NCBI RefSeq assembly: GCF_020630935.1 | Contig: NZ_JAHDIG010000042.1 | Span: forward strand, 1 to 41,759 | Length of the DNA stretch: 41,759 nucleotides | Direction: 5' to 3' | DNA from: Bernardetia sp. | Lineage (GTDB): Bacteria; Bacteroidota; Bacteroidia; Cytophagales; Bernardetiaceae | In this document: positions 32,466-38,580 of the stretch, piece after piece | How positions within the stretch are numbered: position 1 is the stretch's first letter | Layout: every line of letters begins with the position of its first letter | The notes under the pieces: generated by a model | Told to the model about the DNA's origin: nothing | The model's database searches: none | The model's input: only the letters and a program-made list of their open reading frames with translations | Translations under genes and position numbers: made by a program

Positions 32466-33350
32466 ATGATTTGGAGAAATATAAAGTCGCTATTGATTTG
32501 GTTTGGGTTTTTAACTCAAAAAAAAGAAGAAGTTAAAATTATCTATGTTCCGATTGTTATTTCTGATGAAGAGATAGGAGAAGATACAGAAGATGAGAAA
32601 GAGCTTATTGAGGTTTTGATTGAAGAAACTGAAAAAGAACAACCAAAAGAAACTAAAGAACCAAAAATACCTAAAAACGGAGATGTTATCATTTGGCGAT
32701 TTGGACACAGCTTAAATACAAGTGGAAAAGAAACTCCAAAACAAGATGATGGAACTATCATCAAAGAATACACGCTCAATAAGCAAATAGGAACAAAAGC
32801 GATTGCCGAAGGAGATAAACTAGGGTATGAGTCTATCATTGCCAATCCGTATGACTTTGAAGACCCAAATGAAGACAGGGCTTTAGATATTGTAGTAGGG
32901 CATATCAATAGAATCAATAACAAAGCTCTAACAGAAAAGAAAAGAGTAATCTGTATTGATTTACATTGTAACGCTCATCAACCCAATAAAAATAAAGTAG
33001 AGTTTACTTCTGCTTCTGGAACAGTAACTTTCTATTTTGAGAGAAGAATAAAAAACGCTGAAGGAAAAGAGCTTGTACAGTATAGCAAAAAAGGAAAACA
33101 ACTTGCTATCTCCATTCACGAACAAATGGTCAAACGAACAGGCTTACCAGATCGTGCGTGGAGTTTTAATAGAGGAAAAGCTGTAGGAGCAAATTTTCAA
33201 GCCCTTAGAGAAACGCTTTGTGTAACAGCAACAGTAGAATGTGCTTTTATGACGAATCGTAGCGATTTGGAATACTTAAAAAGTGAAGAAGGACAAGCTA
33301 CGATTGCTAAGGCTATTATTAAGGGAGTTGACAATTACTTTTCTTTGTAA
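32466..33350 (+). CDS. N-acetylmuramoyl-L-alanine amidase endolysin (Amidase_3)
   Basis: 294 aa. A short hydrophobic N-terminus (residues 6-16) is followed by an acidic linker with many Glu (35-65). The amidase_3 domain spans about 72-294: H81 in F-G-H-S, E101 (K-E-Y-x-x-N), H167 in D-L-H-C-N-A as zinc ligands, and E258 in T-V-E-C-A-F-M-T-N as the catalytic residue. It cleaves the bond between N-acetylmuramic acid and the stem peptide. The short N-terminal segment is not a standard signal peptide, so release may depend on a holin. The tRNA cluster follows 41 bp later. Confidence 0.9.
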   Translation: MIWRNIKSLLIWFGFLTQKKEEVKIIYVPIVISDEEIGEDTEDEKELIEVLIEETEKEQPKETKEPKIPKNGDVIIWRFGHSLNTSGKETPKQDDGTIIKEYTLNKQIGTKAIAEGDKLGYESIIANPYDFEDPNEDRALDIVVGHINRINNKALTEKKRVICIDLHCNAHQPNKNKVEFTSASGTVTFYFERRIKNAEGKELVQYSKKGKQLAISIHEQMVKRTGLPDRAWSFNRGKAVGANFQALRETLCVTATVECAFMTNRSDLEYLKSEEGQATIAKAIIKGVDNYFSL

Positions 33351-33391
33351 AAGGAACTTTCTACATTTTGATAGGGTTGATAGAAGCACAT

Positions 33392-33464
33392 AAGATGATA
33401 GCTCAGTCGGTAGAGCATCTGTCTGATGCACAGAAAGTCATAGGTTCGAGTCCTATTCATCTTA
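33392..33464 (+). tRNA. tRNA-Ile (GAT)
   Basis: Complete cloverleaf: acceptor AAGATGA/TCATCTT, D arm GCTC/GAGC, anticodon stem TCTGT/ACAGA with loop CTGATGC (anticodon GAT), T arm with TTCGAGT, discriminator A. CCA is not encoded. First of seven tRNAs in 580 bp. Confidence 0.9.
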
Positions 33465-33470
33465 CGATTT

Positions 33471-33542
33471 GCTCCATTAGTCAAGTGGTTAAGATACTCG
33501 GCTTTCTACCGAGTGGCAAGAGTTCGAGTCTCTTATGGAGTA
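33471..33542 (+). tRNA. tRNA-Glu (TTC)
   Basis: Acceptor GCTCCAT/ATGGAGT with a G-U first pair, anticodon stem CTCGG/CCGAG with loop CTTTCTA (anticodon TTC), T arm AAGAG/CTCTT with TTCGAGT, discriminator A followed by CCA in the DNA. Spaced 6 bp from the previous tRNA. Confidence 0.88.
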
Positions 33543-33549
33543 CCACAAT

Positions 33550-33631
33550 GGGAATGTTGTAGATATGGCAATCTGCACCAGACTGTAAATCTGGAGCTTC
33601 GGCTTTCTAGGTTCGACTCCTAGTATTCCCA
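33550..33631 (+). tRNA. tRNA-Tyr (GTA)
   Basis: Acceptor GGGAATG/TATTCCC, anticodon stem CCAGA/TCTGG with loop CTGTAAA (anticodon GTA), a long variable arm as expected for tRNA-Tyr, T loop TTCGACT, discriminator A. Confidence 0.88.
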
Positions 33632-33650
33632 CAGCATAAAAAATACATAT

Positions 33651-33723
33651 TGCCTTGTGGTGTAATGGGTAACACGTCTGACTTTGGTTCAGAAGAGTTT
33701 AGGTTCGAACCCTAACGAGGTAA
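33651..33723 (+). tRNA. tRNA-Gln (TTG)
   Basis: Acceptor TGCCTTG/CGAGGTA (G-U pairs in the stem), anticodon stem TCTGA/TCAGA with loop CTTTGGT (anticodon TTG), T loop TTCGAAC, discriminator A. Confidence 0.88.
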
Positions 33724-33731
33724 CAAAATAA

Positions 33732-33802
33732 ACGCCTTTAACATAGTGGTAATGTACTGGTCTCCAAAACCAATGACGTGAGTTCGATTCTTACAGGGCG
33801 TG
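33732..33802 (+). tRNA. tRNA-Trp (CCA)
   Basis: Acceptor ACGCCTT/AGGGCGT, anticodon loop CTCCAAA (anticodon CCA), stem CTGGT/ACCAA with one C-A mismatch at its base, T loop TTCGATT, discriminator G as usual for tRNA-Trp. Confidence 0.85.
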
Positions 33803-33809
33803 CAATAAC

Positions 33810-33881
33810 GAGAGAGTAGCTTAGTGGTAGAGCAATCGGCTGTTAACCGATAGGTCGTAGGTTCGAAACCTACCTTTCTCG
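33810..33881 (+). tRNA. tRNA-Asn (GTT)
   Basis: Acceptor GAGAGAG/CTTTCTC, D arm AGTGGTAGAGC, anticodon stem ATCGG/CCGAT with loop CTGTTAA (anticodon GTT), T arm GTAGG/CCTAC with TTCGAAA, discriminator G. Confidence 0.9.
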
Positions 33882-33895
33882 CTAGAATATAACAA

Positions 33896-33967
33896 TGAGG
33901 TATAGGTCAAATGGTTAAGATATTACACTGTCTCTGTAAACGGAATGGGTTCGAGTCCCTCAATCAG
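33896..33967 (+). tRNA. tRNA-Asp-like (GTC) with degenerate acceptor stem
   Basis: The anticodon stem TTACA/TGTAA with loop CTGTCTC (anticodon GTC) and the T loop TTCGAGT between GGG and CCC are clear. The best acceptor pairing, TGAGGTA with TCAATCA, has three mismatches in the middle. Discriminator G fits Asp. It may be decaying or depend on an unusual structure. Confidence 0.6.
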
Positions 33968-33970
33968 CAC

Positions 33971-34013
33971 AAAAAACACCTTTCAAACTTACATTTTTGA
34001 AAGGTGTTTTTTT
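33971..34013. terminator. Strong intrinsic terminator after tRNA cluster
   Basis: A stem of about 17 bp: A6 CACCTTTCAAA pairs with TTTGAAAGGTG T7 around a short loop. It ends the rightward endolysin-tRNA transcript. It also covers the last bases of the convergent DUF262 gene, so it works in both directions. Confidence 0.9.
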
Positions 34014-34533
34014 ATACTTGAGCATTTCTATACTCAATAGCTATTTTTAAATCTTCTTCTGTGTGTACACTGCCTCCTGTGTTCATCCCTAAGTACCAAT
34101 CCACAACTTCCGTTTGAGTTTGTAAATTGTTGATATTCATTTTGAAATATAAATCAGAACCTTTTAGCATTGTATCTGCATCTTCAAACTCGTTGTAGAA
34201 ATATCCAAAGGTTTTTACTTCATTTCTCAAAAATCCTAAAATGGCACTTAGTCTTTGTTTCCCATCGACTAACTCAAAATTTAGGTCGTTACTTGCCGTA
34301 TCATACGCTGGGCAGTTCCAGTAAATATCTCTGCCTGATTGTCCTCCTTTTAATACATATTCTACAAACTCTGTTTTTTGTTTGTCGGTCCAAACGTAAC
34401 CTCTTTGATAAGCAGGGTCTGTATTTACTTCATAATCTTTTCCTTGTCTTTCTAGCCATCTTTCTAATCTTCCAAAAGGAACATGTGTGTGGTAGTTTGT
34501 TGTGGGTAATTTTTTAATGCTTGAAAATTTCAT
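34012..34533 (-). CDS. DUF262 (ParB/Srx-like) protein, stand-alone
   Basis: 173 aa. It contains the DUF262 signature: D-P-x-Y-Q-R-G-Y-V-W-T-D-x-Q-K-T-E-F-V-E-Y-V-L near residues 40-62 and F-E-L-V-D-G-K-Q-R-L-S-A-I near 87-99. In GmrSD/type IV restriction proteins this domain binds or hydrolyses nucleotides and is fused to DUF1524, an HNH-like nuclease. That second half is missing here. An ECF-like promoter element lies 23 bp upstream of the start. Phage copies could act as antirestriction or regulatory factors; this is inference. Confidence 0.82.
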   Translation of the reverse strand: MKFSSIKKLPTTNYHTHVPFGRLERWLERQGKDYEVNTDPAYQRGYVWTDKQKTEFVEYVLKGGQSGRDIYWNCPAYDTASNDLNFELVDGKQRLSAILGFLRNEVKTFGYFYNEFEDADTMLKGSDLYFKMNINNLQTQTEVVDWYLGMNTGGSVHTEEDLKIAIEYRNAQV

Positions 34534-34556
34534 TTTGTTATTTTTTGAGGTTCAAT

Positions 34557-34594
34557 TTACATTACTGTACACGACAACGTGTATGAAGGGTTAC
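34557..34594 (-). promoter_or_regulatory. ECF-type promoter-like element, copy 3 (DUF262 gene)
   Basis: On the minus strand: GTAACC, 14 bp, TCGTGTA, then AGTAATGTAA. It ends 23 bp before the DUF262 ATG. The spacer shares CTTC and ACGTT with copy 2. Confidence 0.7.
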
Positions 34595-34600
34595 AGTACT

Positions 34601-34900
34601 TTAGTTATATATCTGAAAGTATCTATCTGATGCAAATTCTATTTCTTGGTGAGCAGCTCTGAACATCTCACTTTTTCTAAACTCTGATTCTTTCCAAAAA
34701 TACCCATTGTTTACTATCTCATATTTTTCTGAATTACGCATCAAGAAGATGGCAACATCTGTCAATGTGATAGATCTTTCATACGCTTCAAACTGCTCAG
34801 CTAACTTTTCTTCTAGTTCTACAGAAGAACCCAAATGTTTTACTAAAATAGCTTCGTGCTGCAAGTCTTCATGGATGTAGGTGATAATAGTTGTTGTCAT
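34601..34900 (-). CDS. Hypothetical 99-aa cargo protein
   Basis: 99 aa, soluble, with an acidic helix (VELEEKLAEQFEAYE) and an aromatic C-terminus. No family recognised. Its start lies 29 bp after ECF-like element copy 4, and it is divergent from the amidoligase gene. It ends close to copy 3, so it is a separate transcription unit from the DUF262 gene. Confidence 0.65.
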   Translation of the reverse strand: MTTTIITYIHEDLQHEAILVKHLGSSVELEEKLAEQFEAYERSITLTDVAIFLMRNSEKYEIVNNGYFWKESEFRKSEMFRAAHQEIEFASDRYFQIYN

Positions 34901-34929
34901 TTTTTTATCTGTTATGGTTAGCGTTTTAA

Positions 34930-34967
34930 TTACACTACTCTACACGATAGTTGTTTATATAGGTTGC
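34930..34967 (-). promoter_or_regulatory. ECF-type promoter-like element, copy 4 (99-aa gene)
   Basis: On the minus strand: GCAACC (one change from the others), 14 bp, TCGTGTA, AGTAGTGTAA. It is divergent from copy 5, with 66 bp between them, so the intergenic space is a two-way control region. Confidence 0.65.
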
Positions 34968-35033
34968 AATAAAACAGATATATTTTTATATACTTTAATA
35001 TTACAATTATTATTTATTTTATTACTTTGTTTC

Positions 35034-35070
35034 GTAACCATTCAGAGGGTGTGTCGTGTAGAGTGTGTAA
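35034..35070 (+). promoter_or_regulatory. ECF-type promoter-like element, copy 5 (amidoligase gene)
   Basis: GTAACC (35034-35039), 14 bp, TCGTGTA (35054-35060), then GAGTGTGTAA, which is one base shorter than in the other copies. The ATG follows 25 bp later. Confidence 0.7.
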
Positions 35071-35095
35071 TTCAACTACTTAAAAAACAATACAC

Positions 35096-36010
35096 ATGAT
35101 AGAGCAAATATTAGCCTTACAGACAACCAAAACCGAAAAAATAAAGCAACTTTTAGAACTGGGATTTACAAGGACACAAGTAGCCGAACTTATGGGAGTG
35201 GGATATGGATTTGTTCAAAATGTATATGCTAAATACGTTTCAAACCAAACAAGCACTAGAGGCAATACTAAATTTAAACCTATCCATTTCAACAGACAGT
35301 TTGGAGTAGAAATAGAAGCCTATAATGTAACGAAGGCAAAATTAAAGAGAGAACTTATCAAATTAGGAATTAGAGTTGAGATTGAAAATTACAATCACAC
35401 CACCAAAACGCATTGGAAAATTATAACAGATGCCAGTATCAGAGGAGCAAACGGATTTGAAATTGTCAGTCCGATTTTGAAAGGAGAGGACGGACTGGAA
35501 CAACTTAAAAAAGTCTGTCAAGCTCTTAAAAACTGTAATGCCTATATCAACAAAAGTTGTGGCTTGCACATTCATTTTGATGCGAGTCAGTTCAAACTAA
35601 AGCAATTCAAAAATATCCTTTTAAACTATGCCAGTTTAGAAAATGTGATTGATATGTTTTTACCCAATAGCAGAAGGGCAAATAATAATAATTATTGCAA
35701 ATCCATAATCAACCACAAGTCAGCCATAGAAAATGCTTCTACCATCCATCAACTCACGGCTGCCATACCACAACGCTACAATAAACTCAATACAAAATCA
35801 TATACAAAATATAAAACCATAGAATTTAGACACCATTCAGGCACAGTAGAATTTGACAAAATTCATAACTGGATAGTATTTTTACATAACTTGGTGGAAT
35901 ATTCAAAAGATAAAAGAGTAAGCCAAGTACATTTTGAAACTCTCAAAACCTTTAATCAACCAAAAGTTTATACGTATTTAAACAATCGCAAGGAAGAACT
36001 AGCAGCCTAA
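35096..36010 (+). CDS. HTH-amidoligase (COOH-NH2 ligase family)
   Basis: 304 aa. A helix-turn-helix of about residues 13-45 (G-F-T-R-T-Q-V-A-E-L-M-G-V-G-Y-G-F-V-Q) precedes an amidoligase_2-like domain: F-G-V-E-I-E (69-74), W-K-I-I-x-D-x-S-I, G-F-E-I-V-S-P-I-L (120-128), C-G-L-H-I-H-F-D-A (155-163) and T-I-E-F-R-H-H-S-G-T (241-250). The family is related to glutamine synthetase-type and gamma-glutamyl-cysteine ligases, using ATP to form amide bonds, with acidic residues binding metal. Most family members have no DNA-binding domain. The HTH may target it to DNA or a partner. An 82-aa protein follows 90 bp later and could be a substrate; that is inference. Confidence 0.85.
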   Translation: MIEQILALQTTKTEKIKQLLELGFTRTQVAELMGVGYGFVQNVYAKYVSNQTSTRGNTKFKPIHFNRQFGVEIEAYNVTKAKLKRELIKLGIRVEIENYNHTTKTHWKIITDASIRGANGFEIVSPILKGEDGLEQLKKVCQALKNCNAYINKSCGLHIHFDASQFKLKQFKNILLNYASLENVIDMFLPNSRRANNNNYCKSIINHKSAIENASTIHQLTAAIPQRYNKLNTKSYTKYKTIEFRHHSGTVEFDKIHNWIVFLHNLVEYSKDKRVSQVHFETLKTFNQPKVYTYLNNRKEELAA

Positions 36011-36100
36011 AACCTAGCTATGACCTAGCTCAACCTATCCTAACTTAGCTTGCACCTTGCTTATACCTTTCTCAACTAACCTCAATACTACCTCAAAACT
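36011..36100 (+). other. ACCT-rich leader between amidoligase and 82-aa gene
   Basis: 90 bp without a gene. CT-rich on the plus strand with several ACCTAGCT, CTTAGCTTGC and ACCT units, unlike the A/T-rich leaders elsewhere. No stable hairpin or promoter box is seen. The bias may reflect local repeat growth. Confidence 0.4.
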
Positions 36101-36349
36101 ATGAAAACCTACATAACTAGCGATGATGACCAAATCATAAAAGCCTCCTCTGCTTTAGACATTGTAAATCAACTTAAAAATGGAGGCAGATTTACAGCCG
36201 ACCAACCCCCACAAGAATACATAAGAGAATTTGCTGAAAGAATGAAAGAATATGATGGAAGTCAAATTCGCTCTGATTCGGTAGAGCATTTTGTAGAAGA
36301 TTTACTTTCCATTAAATATCTCAAGGAAATCAGCGACCTCCAAAAATAG
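36101..36349 (+). CDS. 82-aa protein downstream of amidoligase
   Basis: 82 aa, soluble and mostly helical, with a strand at the start (MKTYITSDDDQIIKAS) and F-A-E-R-M-K-E-Y-D-G-S-Q-I-R in the middle. The C-terminus overlaps the convergent large terminase gene by 20 bp. A recognised function is lacking; it may be co-transcribed with the amidoligase. Confidence 0.65.
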   Translation: MKTYITSDDDQIIKASSALDIVNQLKNGGRFTADQPPQEYIREFAERMKEYDGSQIRSDSVEHFVEDLLSIKYLKEISDLQK

Positions 36350-37595
36350 GCATTGGCTTGGAGACTGGCTTTCTATTTAGCTCTTCAAACTTTCTATACG
36401 CCAAAGCTAATGCACACACGGTATCATCATGTTTTCCAGCAGGAGCAGAGTAGCGAGTGGAAGTCCGTGTATGTTCGTATTGAAAACTATCTAATTCATA
36501 CCTCAAGATGCCATCAGGGAAACCTAGAGCTTGCTGTTGGATGCCGACAGCCAAGCCCTCCATCAGTTGTTGCTTGCTCTTGCTTGAGAAGTGATAGCCT
36601 TCAGCAAAGTCAAACACATCTTGAAGTTGCTCCACGATAGGGTCGCCCACTCCTGTGCTATCTACGAGCATCTCAATATTTTCAAGACCTTGCAATTTCC
36701 TAAGTGTCGTTTTCCACGGAGCTTGCCATCTTTCAAAGTAAGCAAGGTGTCCATCTTCATCTAATCCAATGACTACGGTATAGTCTACCGACTTGGCAAG
36801 GTCAATTCCGTAGCATACAGGAGGTTTTTTGGAAAGTGAAGGCACAAGGCAAGCAGCAATGTGACTAAGCCCAAATGGATTCCCTCCATCGTCTGGAGGT
36901 TCTACCAAATACAAGGCTTTGAACTCCATTTCAGATATATCTTTCTTAGCTTGCTCTACCTCTTCTAGCGCAAGCACTCCTGCTTCCACAGCATCGTAGG
37001 CTGTAATCTTGAAGTATTCAAACTCAGGATTTTCTATATCCTTTCCTTCATTTTCTTTGGTGTAAACTTTTGCTTTGGTAATCAGCTCACCGTGCCAGGA
37101 CTTAAGACCTACACAGTTACCAATAAATTTGATTTTTCCTTTTGTTTTGGTAACGACCGAACGAATGGCTATCCAAGCCGCTTCCTTGGCTCTAGTAAAC
37201 TCATCGAAGACAATTGCTTGCACATCATCACCATACAAAGAATCTGGATTGTCGGCAGACTTAAACCAGATATGTACGCCATTGGGTAAGGTAAGTTTGA
37301 GCTTGGAGATATTGACCTTGAAAAAATTGGGCAAGGTAATTTGAGACTTCATTCGATTAAAAGCAATCTCGGCTTGTGAAAAAACAGGCGCAACCCACCA
37401 AAAGTTATCTCCTTTCTTGCCTTGCAAGGCTTGTTCGAAAAGCCATATAATATGAGAGGCTGTTTTTCCTGCTTTAGTAGAGGCTTCCGTAACTGTATAG
37501 CGAGCAGGGCTATCAAGAATCGCCTTCTGATAGCTCGTTATCCACGGACGTTTGTAACGGAATGATAATGTTTTGCTCCCCTTCTTGCTGATCAC
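36330..37595 (-). CDS. Large terminase subunit (TerL)
   Basis: 421 aa from a GTG at 37595; no better ATG is present before the conserved F-R-Y-K-R-P-W-I-T-S-Y-Q start. ATPase: Walker A T-E-A-S-T-K-A-G-K-T (lysine at about 44) and Walker B A-I-V-F-D-E (Asp-Glu at 131-132). Nuclease: Y-G-I-D-L-A-K-S-V-D-Y-T-V near residue 275 supplies the first metal-binding Asp of the RNase H fold. It cuts and packages phage DNA. It overlaps the upstream gene by 83 bp and shares 20 bp of its end with the convergent 82-aa gene. Confidence 0.93.
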   Translation of the reverse strand: MISKKGSKTLSFRYKRPWITSYQKAILDSPARYTVTEASTKAGKTASHIIWLFEQALQGKKGDNFWWVAPVFSQAEIAFNRMKSQITLPNFFKVNISKLKLTLPNGVHIWFKSADNPDSLYGDDVQAIVFDEFTRAKEAAWIAIRSVVTKTKGKIKFIGNCVGLKSWHGELITKAKVYTKENEGKDIENPEFEYFKITAYDAVEAGVLALEEVEQAKKDISEMEFKALYLVEPPDDGGNPFGLSHIAACLVPSLSKKPPVCYGIDLAKSVDYTVVIGLDEDGHLAYFERWQAPWKTTLRKLQGLENIEMLVDSTGVGDPIVEQLQDVFDFAEGYHFSSKSKQQLMEGLAVGIQQQALGFPDGILRYELDSFQYEHTRTSTRYSAPAGKHDDTVCALALAYRKFEELNRKPVSKPMPIFGGR

Positions 37596-38067
37596 TGGTT
37601 TCTCCTAAATCTAATGTTATCTCTATCGTTTCTGTGTGCTCAGTCTTGGCACTAATATGTATTTTCTCTTCGTATAATCCCTCTAAACTCGCTATATCTT
37701 TCAAAACACCTAGAGCTAAAGTGTATCGCTCTCTAGCTTTCAATTCCTTGTCTTCCAAAATGCTTTTATACATGCGCATTCGTGTAGCAATATGAAATGA
37801 CAGTCGTTCTTTAATCGTTTGCTCAATGGATTTTTTAAATAAATCCAACGCCCATTGAACATAAGTATAAGGCTGGCGAGCTTTCAAGCCCCACATAGTG
37901 CGAATCTGACTCATAATATCTTCTACACTATTGCCCTGCATCATCCATTCTGCCACCATCCGAACTCTTCTCTGTTTCTCTACTTGATCGACGGTTCTTT
38001 TCGCTCTATTCTTTGTTTTTACTGGTTTATCAGTTACTGACTCCTGTTTCGTATCATTTTTTGCCAT
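37513..38067 (-). CDS. Probable small terminase subunit (TerS)
   Basis: 184 aa. The N-terminal Lys/Arg-rich part and an HTH-like segment (V-A-E-W-M-M-Q-G-N-S-V-E-D-I-M-S-Q-I) are followed by helices and an acidic C-terminus. These are features of small terminases, and the position just upstream of TerL, with an 83-bp overlap, fits. DNA binding is inferred from pattern, not tested against profiles. Confidence 0.75.
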   Translation of the reverse strand: MAKNDTKQESVTDKPVKTKNRAKRTVDQVEKQRRVRMVAEWMMQGNSVEDIMSQIRTMWGLKARQPYTYVQWALDLFKKSIEQTIKERLSFHIATRMRMYKSILEDKELKARERYTLALGVLKDIASLEGLYEEKIHISAKTEHTETIEITLDLGETSDQQEGEQNIIIPLQTSVDNELSEGDS

Positions 38068-38070
38068 TTT

Positions 38071-38490
38071 TTATGCTATAATATTTCTAATCACTGCCTC
38101 CACTCGGCTCAACAGCTCACATTCAATATCTACTCGTTCTACTTTCTTTAGATACTCCTCTAATTCATTGCCCTTATAAAAAGGAGGACTAGGGATAGGA
38201 TGTCCTTCTTGCTTTTCTTTTAGAATATCCAATTCTTCTTTGATGTATTTCTTTAAAGCAACAGGATCATTTTTTTCTGAGAAGGCAGTCTCAATAATCC
38301 TTTTGATTCTAAAGAGCAGCTCATACTCTATTTTGTACCTATCTGCCTGTTTCATATAGAAATGAATTTCTACATCGGAGAGCATATTCGGATAAGGTAG
38401 AGGATAGCGTTTACTTTTCTGAGTTATTAGTTCTATCTCAGTATGGATGTAATCAAAAATGCGTTGCCCTTGCGATATTTCATTATTCAT
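38071..38490 (-). CDS. Hypothetical helical protein, first gene of terminase operon
   Basis: 139 aa with an internal duplication: the segment starting K-S-K-R-Y-P-L-P-Y-P-N-M-L is echoed by K-Q-E-G-H-P-I-P-S-P-P-F-Y. In both cases it is followed by a helix with (D/E)-x-x-(Y/I)-x-x-E-x-E-L-L-x-R. Two alpha-helical repeats are therefore likely. It lies 3 bp from TerS. Function unknown. Confidence 0.65.
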   Translation of the reverse strand: MNNEISQGQRIFDYIHTEIELITQKSKRYPLPYPNMLSDVEIHFYMKQADRYKIEYELLFRIKRIIETAFSEKNDPVALKKYIKEELDILKEKQEGHPIPSPPFYKGNELEEYLKKVERVDIECELLSRVEAVIRNIIA

Positions 38491-38523
38491 AACTATATTT
38501 TTAATAAATTAGCTGTATAATTA

Positions 38524-38531
38524 CAAATTTA
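38524..38531 (-). promoter_or_regulatory. Possible -7 box for the terminase operon
   Basis: TAAATTTG on the minus strand fits TAnnTTTG, 33 bp before the start at 38490. A TTG lies upstream but at a spacing of about 24 bp, longer than usual. Support is weak. Confidence 0.3.
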
Positions 38532-38580
38532 ATAAAAATAGTGTATTATTATTATCAATATCATAATTAAAAAGATAGCT

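Noticed and set aside
33368-33562. Open frame across the tRNA cluster
   Set aside because: Overlaps two tRNA genes and has no coding character.
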